DNA of 7,174 nucleotides from Acidobacteriota bacterium (GTDB lineage: Bacteria; Acidobacteriota; Vicinamibacteria; Vicinamibacterales; 2-12-FULL-66-21): assembly GCA_013697225.1 (NCBI GenBank), contig JACCXG010000269.1, positions 1 to 7,174 of the forward strand, read 5' to 3'. Below are positions 1 through 7,174 of the stretch, piece by piece. Numbering within the stretch: position 1 is the stretch's first letter; every line of letters starts with the position of its first letter. The position numbers and the translations under genes are program-made. Below the pieces are notes generated by a model. It worked only from the letters and a program-made list of their open reading frames with translations, was not told the DNA's origin and made no database searches.

Positions 1-1524
1 CAGCAGCAGGAAGGTGTCGCGTCGAACCAGGTGATGCTGCGCGTGCGCTTCGCGGAGGTCAGCCGCAACGCCCTGCAGGAGCTTGGCGCGTCGCTCTTCT
101 CCGACGGGAACAACAACTACTTCGGCCGAACGACCACCCAGCAGTTCGCCGCCCCGTTCTTCGACCAGAACAAGGCGAACATGGGGCAGTCGCTGGTCTT
201 CAGCGACTACCTGAATCTGTTCCTGTTCGACGCCAAGAACCAGCTCGGGGCCGTCGTGAAGGCGCTCCAGGGAAGAGGCGTGTTTCAGAGCCTCGCTGAG
301 CCGAACATGGTGGCGCTCTCCGGCCGGGAAGCAACCTTCCTCGCGGGTGGAGAGTTTCCGATTCCCGTGGTTCAGGGTGGAGCGGGCGGCAGCTCGGTGA
401 CCATCCTCTTCAAGGAGTTCGGTGTCCGCCTGAGTTTCACGCCGACGATCCTTGGTGGAGATCTCATCAATCTCAAGATACGTCCGGAAGTCAGTGCGCT
501 CGACTTCAACAACGCCGTTGTGATCGAAGGCTTCCGCGTGCCGGCCCTGACGACGAGGCGTGCGGACACGGAGGTCGAACTGAGCGACGGTCAGACATTC
601 GCGATTGCCGGTTTGATGAACAACACCGCCTTGTCCTCCATGCGCAAGGTTCCCGGGCTCGGTGACATTCCCATACTCGGCAACCTGTTCCGGAGCCGTG
701 CGTATCAGAAGGAGCAGACGGAGCTCGTGGTCATGGTGACGCCGCAGATCATCCGGCGTGGAGCGCCGGGCGTCTCGGAAGCCCTGCCCTCACTCGTGGA
801 GCCCTACCTTGCGGCTCCCGGCAAGACGCTTCCGACTCCTGACCCGTACGTTGGTTCCCCGCGCTACCCGGTGAGCCAGCCCGCGCCCTCACGCTCAGCC
901 ACGCCCGACGGGTCTCCCGCTTCCGAATCCGCTGCGGTCGCGAGCCCCGCTTCCGTGGGAGCCCAGGCCCCCTCGGCCGGACAGGGCAGCCATGGCGGCC
1001 GTTCGGTGTCATCGCACGACCTATCGGTGAGCGAGCACCGCACAGCGGTAGAGGGGACGGCCACGATGTCGCTTCAGGCAGGTCCGACGCCTGCGCCGTC
1101 ACCCGGAGAGGAACCGCGCATCCCGCCAACGGCCATTCAGCCGCCGACGCCGCAGGAGCGCGAGGCTCTCGAGCAGGCGCGCAGGGACGAGCAGAGGGCC
1201 GTCGAGGCCGCGCGGCGCGCCGACGCGGCCGCGGAGAGGGAGCGTCTTGCCGAGGAGCAGCGCGCTGCCGAGCGGCAGAAGGCGGAAGCACGCGCCGACG
1301 AAAGGCGCCTGGCCGAGCAGGTGAAGAAACAGGATGAGCAGCGGCGCCAGCAGGAACGGCTCGAGGCCGATCGGATGAGGCGCGAGGCGGAAGTCGCAAA
1401 ACGACAGGCCGAAGAGGATCAGAAGCGCCAGAAGTCGGTTGCGGACGCGGAACAGCGGCTGAAGGCGGCTCAGGCCGCCTACGAGGCGGAGCTCGCCAGG
1501 ACGTCCAGGAGCGCGAGCCGGTAA
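1..1524 (+). CDS. cpaC: RcpA/CpaC-type tad pilus secretin, 5'-truncated, with coiled-coil C-terminal tail
   Basis: This is the outer-membrane secretin channel through which the Flp/Tad pilus leaves the cell. The frame is open from base 1, giving 507 residues, so the true start (signal peptide, pilus/BON-like N-terminal domain) lies upstream. The GTG at 31 is internal to a conserved strand (VMLRVRFAEVSR) and is not the start. Residues about 10-30 are the end of an N-type ring-forming domain. Residues about 93-250 are the secretin beta-barrel domain, with the hallmark VPGLGDIPILGNLFRS at 217-232 followed by TELVVMVTPQII at 240-251. Residues 252-290 (PGKTLPTPDPYV) look like the usual CpaC end. 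The protein then continues with a Pro/Ala/Ser/Gly-rich linker (about 275-380) and about 117 residues rich in Glu, Arg, Ala, Lys and Gln (384-500), predicted helical. That tail is unusual for the family. The tadG-like gene follows after 59 bases. The family call is near certain; the symbol is by homology class. Confidence 0.93.
   Translation, partial: QQQEGVASNQVMLRVRFAEVSRNALQELGASLFSDGNNNYFGRTTTQQFAAPFFDQNKANMGQSLVFSDYLNLFLFDAKNQLGAVVKALQGRGVFQSLAEPNMVALSGREATFLAGGEFPIPVVQGGAGGSSVTILFKEFGVRLSFTPTILGGDLINLKIRPEVSALDFNNAVVIEGFRVPALTTRRADTEVELSDGQTFAIAGLMNNTALSSMRKVPGLGDIPILGNLFRSRAYQKEQTELVVMVTPQIIRRGAPGVSEALPSLVEPYLAAPGKTLPTPDPYVGSPRYPVSQPAPSRSATPDGSPASESAAVASPASVGAQAPSAGQGSHGGRSVSSHDLSVSEHRTAVEGTATMSLQAGPTPAPSPGEEPRIPPTAIQPPTPQEREALEQARRDEQRAVEAARRADAAAERERLAEEQRAAERQKAEARADERRLAEQVKKQDEQRRQQERLEADRMRREAEVAKRQAEEDQKRQKSVADAEQRLKAAQAAYEAELARTSRSASR
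823..1140 (+). other. Low-complexity Pro/Ala/Ser/Gly linker in secretin tail
   Basis: Within the secretin gene, residues about 275-380 are dominated by Pro, Ala, Ser and Gly with few large hydrophobics, as expected for a disordered tether. They connect the end of the barrel domain to the charged helix. The reading frame is uninterrupted and no repeat unit is obvious by eye. Confidence 0.7.
1150..1500 (+). other. Charged coiled-coil/single-helix segment at secretin C-terminus
   Basis: Residues 384-500 of the truncated secretin are almost entirely Glu, Arg, Lys, Gln, Ala, Asp and Leu, with no Gly or Pro inside the block and the typical AAERERLAEEQ style of long helices. The composition resembles the periplasm-spanning helical domain II of TolA and other E/R/K-rich helices. 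As one straight helix it would be about 17 nm long (117 residues at 0.15 nm each). Whether it is a true heptad coiled coil or a single charged helix cannot be settled by eye. Confidence 0.75.
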
Positions 1525-1571
1525 TCGCGACGCTGTGGGGGGTAGACAACGGCAGCAGGCTGGCAGTTGCT

Positions 1572-1578
1572 GAGGAGG
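1572..1578 (+). promoter_or_regulatory. Shine-Dalgarno site of the tadG-like gene
   Basis: GAGGAGG lies five bases before the ATG at 1584. It is the strongest ribosome binding site in the window and fixes the start of the tadG-like gene. Confidence 0.85.
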
Positions 1579-1583
1579 TCATT

Positions 1584-2744
1584 ATGAAGAGACTCCGCCG
1601 GATCGCTCGAGACGAAAAAGGAATGGCTTTGGTGTTCGTGGGTATGGGGGTGATGGCGTTCATGGGCGCCAGCATCCTCGCCATCGATGTCGGCATGCTG
1701 ATGACGGCGCGAAATCAGGCGCAGAACTCAGCGGACGCCGGCGCACTCGCCGGAGCGACAGCGATGTTGTACGACAGCTTCGAGGACCGGTCCGCATCGG
1801 GGCCGGCGGTGACCAGCGCCATTGCTGCCGCTTCGGCAAACCTCGTGATGGCGCGCGGGGCCGGCGACACGGGTGTCGTGCAGGTCAGGCCGCAGGACGT
1901 GGAGTTCCTGAATGATGCCAGCGGCGCTCCGAACCGCGTTCGGGTGACGGTCCGCCGAACGGTTGCGACACTGGTCGCGCGCGCCATTCGCGTCAACAGC
2001 GCGGACATCGTGGCCACTGCGACTGCGGAAGTCTCTCCGGCCAATGCGATGACCTGCGTCAAGCCGTTCACCATCCCGGACAAGTGGATCGAGCGGCAGA
2101 CGCCCCCCTGGGATGGTGACGACACCTACGACGCGTTCGACAACAAAGGGAATCCACTGGCGAATCCGGATATCTACATTCCCGCCAACAAATCGGGGTA
2201 CACCGGCTACAACCAGGAAACCCACAGGGGGCAGCGCCTGGGCATCCGCGCGGCGACGGGGAATAACATCACGGTCAGCTTCTACTTCTCCCTTGCGCTC
2301 GGCAAACCGGTGATCAGCGGCGGAGATCCCTACCGCTGGAACATTGCAAACTGCAACAAGACGATCTACCACTGGGCTGATCCGCTGACCCAGGAGCCAG
2401 GCGCGATGGAAGGACCAACGGCGCAAGGCGCACGGGACCTGATCGCGCGCGACCCTGGAGCGCGGTGGGACCACAGCCTCAACAAGGTGGTGGGCAGCCA
2501 GTTCGGGAGCCAGAGCCCGCGAGTGTTCCCCATCCCTCTGTATGACCCAATCCTCTACGACAGCGGCAAGCGCAATGGACGGACGGCGGATCTTCAGACA
2601 GCCAATTGGATCGGCTTCTTCCTGGAGGAGACGAGCGGTAACGGCATCTGGGGCCGCATCATCCCGATCGCGGGGATCCGTGACACCACCGCTGGTCCGG
2701 CGCCGGATGGTCTGAACCCGAAGGCGATACGGCTCGTGCAGTAA
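1584..2744 (+). CDS. TadG-like Flp pilus assembly protein (TadE/G-like N-terminal domain)
   Basis: This 386-residue protein has a short basic N-terminus (MKRLRRIARDEKG), then one hydrophobic segment (about 14-38) and the motif DVGMLMTARNQAQNSADAGALAGA (35-58). That combination is the signature of the putative Flp pilus-assembly TadE/G-like N-terminal domain. It should be an inner-membrane protein with its bulk in the periplasm. The N-terminus lacks the Glu at +5 after the Gly that marks prepilin-peptidase substrates, so processing as a pseudopilin is unlikely. Residues about 60-150 are an alpha/beta stretch common to TadG-like proteins, ending in TATAEVSP. The C-terminal region (155-386) is rich in Trp, Tyr, Pro and Gly, holds the only two cysteines (C158 and C257), and shows no von Willebrand A MIDAS motif (DxSxS), unlike the larger alphaproteobacterial TadG. 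I do not recognise a named domain there. A hairpin terminator follows 25 bases after the stop, closing the first transcription unit. Confidence 0.82.
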   Translation: MKRLRRIARDEKGMALVFVGMGVMAFMGASILAIDVGMLMTARNQAQNSADAGALAGATAMLYDSFEDRSASGPAVTSAIAAASANLVMARGAGDTGVVQVRPQDVEFLNDASGAPNRVRVTVRRTVATLVARAIRVNSADIVATATAEVSPANAMTCVKPFTIPDKWIERQTPPWDGDDTYDAFDNKGNPLANPDIYIPANKSGYTGYNQETHRGQRLGIRAATGNNITVSFYFSLALGKPVISGGDPYRWNIANCNKTIYHWADPLTQEPGAMEGPTAQGARDLIARDPGARWDHSLNKVVGSQFGSQSPRVFPIPLYDPILYDSGKRNGRTADLQTANWIGFFLEETSGNGIWGRIIPIAGIRDTTAGPAPDGLNPKAIRLVQ

Positions 2745-2769
2745 GCACTCTCGCGTTTCGCAACCCACA

Positions 2770-2810
2770 AAGAGGCGGGACGGCACTGGCCATCCCGCCT
2801 CTTGTCCTTT
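2770..2810 (+). terminator. Rho-independent-type terminator after the tadG-like gene
   Basis: A perfect 11-bp stem (AAGAGGCGGGA at 2770-2780, TCCCGCCTCTT at 2793-2803) encloses a 12-base loop that can itself form GGC/GCC pairs. The downstream run GTCCTTT is only moderately T-rich, so termination may be partial. The position just after the stop codon of the tadG-like gene supports the call. Confidence 0.8.
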
Positions 2811-2864
2811 CAGCGCCACTCCTTACTCGCCTCGCGACCCCGGCAACGGTTTTCCGGCTTTTGC

Positions 2865-2878
2865 TCACGAAAACGTGA
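2865..2878. promoter_or_regulatory. Dyad TCACG-AAAA-CGTGA, candidate activator site
   Basis: Perfect 5-bp arms flank an A4 centre. The site lies about 110 bases upstream of the -24 element of the sigma-54-like promoter, the usual distance for an enhancer-binding-protein site. Related sequences sit at 2847-2857 (CGGTTTTCCGG) and 2942-2952 (CCGTTTTCCGT), sharing an exact GTTTTCCG. The role is inferred from position and symmetry only. Confidence 0.3.
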
Positions 2879-2974
2879 TGCTTTGTCCCGCGACAGCTCG
2901 TGCCGGAGACACATCGATGCGAGGAACCCGCCTGATTACGACCGTTTTCCGTGGCCACACAGTCTCAGGCGCGA

Positions 2975-2990
2975 CGGCACATACGTTGCG
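2975..2990 (+). promoter_or_regulatory. Candidate sigma-54 (RpoN) -24/-12 promoter for tadZ-tadABC
   Basis: The sequence CGGCACATACGTTGCG matches the sigma-54 consensus TGGCACG-N4-TTGCW at 9 of 12 defined bases. It includes the invariant GG (2976-2977) and GC (2988-2989) separated by exactly 10 bases, and the full GGCAC and TTGC blocks. Transcription would start near 3001, leaving a leader of about 50 bases before the tadZ ATG at 3050. It lies in non-coding DNA, downstream of a terminator and upstream of a four-gene block, which is where a promoter is needed. Confidence 0.55.
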
Positions 2991-3049
2991 ACTGCGGACC
3001 ACGCGGCGTGCGTACGCCTCTCATCCTTTTCAGACATACCGGACTCCAC

Positions 3050-4231
3050 ATGGCCCAACTCGCAGCCTCAATCGTCAGTCACGACGAAGAGTTCAAACGG
3101 CAGGCATCGCGGCTCCTCCGGGCCGGCGGTGTGCCGGTCGGCATCGTGGAGGGAGGCCGCGACGATGTGGCGCCGGACCTGTTCGTAGTCGACATCCGTT
3201 TCGACTCGTCGTCCGGAATGGCGACCATCGAGCGGCTCCGCGCCTCCCACGGCGCGGTGCCGATCTTTGCGGTGGCTGCCGCCGCGGAGTCCGACCTGAT
3301 CCTGCAGGCCATGCGTGCGGGGGCGAACGAGTTCTTCCCCTGGAATCCCGGCGGCGCCGACCACGGTTCGCGGTCCATGGAGGAGTCGTTCCACGGGGCC
3401 GTCCGCCGGACGGCGGCCAAGCGGGAGGCGTCCAACGCGGGCGGCCGTCAGTCGTGCACTACCCATGTTTTCCTTGGCGCCAAGGGTGGAGCCGGCACCA
3501 CGACAGTTGCGGTGAACTCCGCCGTTGAACTGGCCAGGCTGACCAAGCGCCCCACGATCGTGATCGATCTGAAGCCGTGCCTTGGCGAGGTGGCGTTGTT
3601 CCTCGGCGTCCGTCCGCGCTTCACGCTTCTCGATGCGATCGAGAACCTTCAGCGCCTCGACAAGGACTTCCTCCGCGAGCTCGTCTCCCGCCACAAGTCC
3701 GGACTCGACATCCTGGCCGGGTCGGATCAGTTCGACCGTCCGACCGCCACCGATGCCGGCGCGGTCGAAGAGCTCCTTCGGGTGCTCGCCCGTATGTACG
3801 AGCACATCGTGATTGACGCAGGCAACACGATCAACGCCTGCTCGGTGGCGGCGCTCTATGCCGCGGAGACCGTGTTCCTGGTGACGAATCCCGACGTGCC
3901 CTCGATTCGCAATGCTCAGCGGCTCATCGAGCGTGTGCGCCAGCTCGGCGCCGGAAGCGAGCGCGTGAAGATCCTGCTCAACCGCGGGTCGGACCAGCAC
4001 CTGATCGCCCCGAAGCAGATAGAGACGGCGCTGGGATACGGGATCTTCCAGACCTTCTCAAGCGACTACCGGACCGTTTCGGAGGCACTCAATTCCGGAG
4101 TGCCCCTGACCCTCAGCAACCATTCGGAGATTGCGGCGCAGTTCGGCAGCTTCACGCGTTCGCTGGTCGGCCGCGCCGAAGTCGTCAAGCCCGAGCCGGA
4201 GAAGCGGCGGCCGTTTCTCGGTCTCCTGTAG
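3050..4231 (+). CDS. tadZ: TadZ/CpaE pilus localisation ATPase (MinD/ParA family with pseudo-receiver domain)
   Basis: This 393-residue protein directs Tad pilus assembly to its cellular site, usually a pole. Residues 1-100 form an atypical receiver-like domain. D48 (LFVVDIR) sits where CheY-type receivers carry the phosphorylated Asp, but the conserved Thr and Lys positions are lost (IFAVAAAAE, ANEFFPWN), so phosphorylation is doubtful. After a linker (about 101-135) comes a MinD/ParA-type ATPase domain. Its Walker A-like loop is GAKGGAGTTT (143-152), with the deviant lysine K145 kept but the canonical GKT lysine replaced by T150, as seen in the TadZ/CpaE family. Further motifs are VIDLKPCLGEVALFLG (171-186), VIDAGN (254-259, Walker B-like) and a C-terminal PEPEKRRPFLGLL tail. 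The ATG at 3050 is chosen because the receiver-like fold begins there. The upstream GTG at 2951 would add 33 unrelated residues and swallow the candidate promoter. The ribosome site is weak (GGA at 3041). tadA follows after 15 bases. Confidence 0.9.
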   Translation: MAQLAASIVSHDEEFKRQASRLLRAGGVPVGIVEGGRDDVAPDLFVVDIRFDSSSGMATIERLRASHGAVPIFAVAAAAESDLILQAMRAGANEFFPWNPGGADHGSRSMEESFHGAVRRTAAKREASNAGGRQSCTTHVFLGAKGGAGTTTVAVNSAVELARLTKRPTIVIDLKPCLGEVALFLGVRPRFTLLDAIENLQRLDKDFLRELVSRHKSGLDILAGSDQFDRPTATDAGAVEELLRVLARMYEHIVIDAGNTINACSVAALYAAETVFLVTNPDVPSIRNAQRLIERVRQLGAGSERVKILLNRGSDQHLIAPKQIETALGYGIFQTFSSDYRTVSEALNSGVPLTLSNHSEIAAQFGSFTRSLVGRAEVVKPEPEKRRPFLGLL

Positions 4232-4246
4232 AAAAAGGGCCCATAC

Positions 4247-5583
<1,337 letters not shown>

Positions 5584-5584
<1 letters not shown>

Positions 5585-6558
5585 TGGGGGTTCTCATCCT
5601 GACGGTCCTTGCTTTCGCCGTGGGCAGTTCGCTGGTCATGGGCTTCTACCTGGCCGCCAGCCGGGTGCCGGCAATGCTCGTCCAGCGCCGGCTGGACGCG
5701 CGCCTGCAGGAAATCTCGCAGCCGCAGGAAGTCGAAGACACGCAGACCAAGCTCCTGAAGGTTCACCACGAGGGAGCACTGCCAGCATTCGACCGGCTGG
5801 TGGGCAGTACGGCCAGAGGGCCGGCTCTCAGCCGCTGGCTCGAGCAGTCCGGCACAAAGGTCTCTCCGAGCGGTCTCCTCCTGATGGTTCTCGCGGCGGG
5901 CGGGATCATGGCCCTCATCACCGGCATGGTGTTCCGCTCACCCTGGGGCCTGCCGCTCGGAGCGGTGATCGGTGCGGCGCTGCCGTTCCTCGTCCTGAAG
6001 GTCAAGCGCACGCGCCGCATGCGGACCTTCGAGGAGCAGTTCCCGGAGGGACTCGATCTGATCGCACGGGCACTCAAGGCGGGCCACGCCTTCGCCACCG
6101 GGCTGAAGATGGTGGCTGACGAGATGCCTGAGCCGGTCGGGCCCGAATTCAGAAAGACCTTCGACGAGCAGAACTTCGGTCTGCCGCTGAAGGACTCGCT
6201 CGACAACATGACCCACCGCATCCCTCTCATCGACGTGCGGTTCTTCGCGACGGCCGTACTCATCCAGCGGGAGACGGGGGGCAACCTCTCCGAGATTCTC
6301 GAGAACCTGGCGCACGTGGTGCGCGAACGATTCAAGATCCTTCGCCAGGTCCGGGTGTACACGGCTCACGGACGTTTTACCGGCTACGTGCTGCTGGCGC
6401 TACCCGCCGTGCTGTGCGTGGCGATGTCGTTCATCAATCCCGAACACATGAACCTGCTGTTCCGCGAGCCGATGGGGCAGATGATGCTGATGGGCGCGTT
6501 GGGGATGCAGACGGTGGGCTACCTGTGGATCAAGCAGGTCATCAAGATCGAGGTGTAG
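5584..6558 (+). CDS. tadB: TadB inner-membrane platform protein (T2SF family)
   Basis: This 324-residue protein is one half of the two-protein inner-membrane platform on which TadA acts, related to GspF/PilC. Hydrophobic segments are visible at about 3-23, 97-116, 122-139, 264-283 and 299-318. The cytoplasmic T2SF helical domain lies at about 148-260, with FPEGLDLIARALKAGHAF (153-170) and the strongly conserved ETGGNLSEILENLA (230-243), followed by VRERFKILRQVRVYTAHGR. Length and motif order are normal for TadB. The start is taken at the ATG overlapping the tadA stop; the GTG one codon earlier is possible and adds a single residue. It is followed after one base by tadC, so the ATPase and both platform proteins are made from one message. 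Confidence 0.94.
6550..6555 (+). promoter_or_regulatory. Shine-Dalgarno site of tadC, inside the end of tadB
   Basis: GAGGTG at the end of tadB lies four bases before the GTG at 6560 and ten before the ATG at 6566. The spacing slightly favours the GTG start, but the ATG cannot be excluded. Confidence 0.5.
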
Positions 6559-6559
6559 C

Positions 6560-7174
6560 GTGACGATGGTTCTGCCGCTTCTGGCATTCGTGTTCGGCAC
6601 GCTCGTCATCACGGCAGCGGCCATGGCCCTGCTGCCGCGTCGGGCGACGGCGATAGACCGACGCCTCGAGGAGCTCGCTGTCGACCGGAGCAGTGAGGAG
6701 AACCCGACCTCCCGGCTCCAGTCTCTGACCGGGATGCTCAAGCGGGTCGGCGAGAAGGTGCCGCGGTCCCCGAAGGAGCTCGGCTCGCTCCGGCTGCGGC
6801 TCGTCCAGGCAGGTTACAGGCGCGATGAAGCGTTGACGATCTTCTTCGGCATCCGGGTGACCGTCGCGCTCTTTCTCTTTGCGCTTCTCTCGTCCTCCAT
6901 CTTCATGCGGCCCAACCTGGCGCTGGCCCTCGGCGGGCTCGGTCTCGGCTACGTTCTGCCGGGGATGGTCCTTGCCAGAAAAGCCAAGGCCCGCGCCCAC
7001 CGGATTCAGCTCGCCCTGGCTGACATGCTCGATCTGCTTGTCGTCAGCGTCGAGGCCGGGCTCGGCCTGGATCAGGCGCTCTCGCGCGTGGGAGCCGAGC
7101 TGGCGTTCGCCTATCCCGAGCTCTCCGACGAGCTGCGGTTGATCAACCTGGAACTGCGGGCCGGCAAGCCACGA
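6560..7174 (+). CDS. tadC: TadC inner-membrane platform protein, 3'-truncated
   Basis: This is the second T2SF-family platform protein of the Tad machine and partner of TadB. The frame stays open to the last base, giving 205 residues of a protein usually near 300, so the C-terminal membrane helices are missing. An N-terminal hydrophobic helix (about 4-25) is followed by a charged stretch (RRATAIDRRLEELA). Then come the PKELGSLRLRLVQAGYRRDEA segment typical of TadC, two hydrophobic segments (about 95-130), and the start of the T2SF domain: HRIQLALADMLDLLVVSVEAGLGLDQAL, ending in ELRLINLELRAGKPR. The start is GTG at 6560, one base after the tadB stop; ATG at 6566 would remove two residues. No frameshift or break is seen in the visible part. 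It is separate from TadB rather than a duplicate fragment, as the sequences differ throughout. Confidence 0.92.
   Translation, partial: MTMVLPLLAFVFGTLVITAAAMALLPRRATAIDRRLEELAVDRSSEENPTSRLQSLTGMLKRVGEKVPRSPKELGSLRLRLVQAGYRRDEALTIFFGIRVTVALFLFALLSSSIFMRPNLALALGGLGLGYVLPGMVLARKAKARAHRIQLALADMLDLLVVSVEAGLGLDQALSRVGAELAFAYPELSDELRLINLELRAGKPR

Larger units (their letters stand above)
2745..3049. other. Intergenic regulatory region between the tadG-like gene and tadZ
   Basis: These 305 bases hold no convincing gene. Open frames that cross them on either strand are short or are extensions of shadow frames without a ribosome binding site or recognisable protein. The region contains a terminator near its left end, dyad-symmetric sequence around 2847-2878, and a sigma-54-like promoter at 2975-2990. 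It separates the two operons of the locus. Confidence 0.75.

Noticed and set aside
1559..1573. CTGGCAGTTGCTGAG before the tadG-like gene as a sigma-54 promoter
   Set aside because: It has TGGCA and TTGC blocks, but GG and GC are only five bases apart instead of ten, so sigma-54 could not recognise it.
749..1696. Long minus-strand open frame opposite the secretin tail
   Set aside because: It is Arg/Pro/Ala-rich with no recognisable domain, and it lies antisense to a GC-rich coding region whose plus frame gives a clear protein. It is a composition shadow.
1728..2819. Minus-strand open frame of 363 codons opposite the tadG-like gene
   Set aside because: It has no domain or ribosome binding site, and it covers a gene with a strong Shine-Dalgarno site and family motif on the other strand.
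2951..3049. Upstream GTG start for tadZ
   Set aside because: The 33 extra residues do not resemble the receiver-like domain, there is no ribosome binding site, and the sigma-54-like promoter would fall inside the gene.
2802..3528. Plus-strand open frames overlapping the intergenic region and the tadZ start as small genes
   Set aside because: Their translations are Arg/Pro-rich out-of-frame readings of tadZ. They have no start signal and no recognisable protein, and one begins inside the terminator hairpin.

Overview
The window is a GC-rich chromosomal segment carrying most of a tad (tight adherence, Flp/type IVc pilus) secretion locus. All genes are on the + strand. In order they are: the 3' part of an RcpA/CpaC-type outer-membrane secretin, a TadG-like pseudopilin-associated protein, a TadZ/CpaE polar-localisation ATPase, the TadA/CpaF secretion ATPase, the TadB platform protein, and the 5' part of the second platform protein TadC. 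Both ends are cut inside genes. The secretin reading frame is open from base 1, and tadC runs off the last base. The prepilin (flp), prepilin peptidase (tadV) and cpaB/rcpC are not in this window. The GC-rich codon use and the look of the TadG-like protein suggest a Gram-negative soil-type phylum such as Gemmatimonadota or Acidobacteriota, but this is a guess from recall. The outer-membrane secretin does show that the host is diderm.

The locus falls into two blocks. Block 1 (1-2744) is secretin plus tadG-like, and it ends at a strong hairpin terminator (2770-2803). Block 2 (3050-7174) is tadZ-tadA-tadB-tadC, tightly packed, with a 15-nt gap, a TGATG stop/start overlap and a 1-nt gap. Between the blocks lie about 305 non-coding bases. 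They hold the terminator, a 14-bp dyad with a second related half-site pair, and a good match to a sigma-54 (-24/-12) promoter placed about 60 bases before the tadZ start codon.

Working together (family knowledge), TadA hydrolyses ATP at the cytoplasmic face of the TadB/TadC inner-membrane platform to polymerise Flp pilin, TadZ directs the machine to its site in the cell, and the fibre leaves through the RcpA/CpaC secretin. TadG-type proteins are anchored in the inner membrane and contribute to pilus assembly.

The least ordinary features are a roughly 230-residue tail on the secretin (Pro/Ser/Ala linker followed by about 117 residues of charged helix), the apparent sigma-54 control of the motor half of the locus, and the TadG-like protein's unrecognised C-terminal region. 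I do not see a wholly new system here. It is a recognisable tad locus with some unusual additions.
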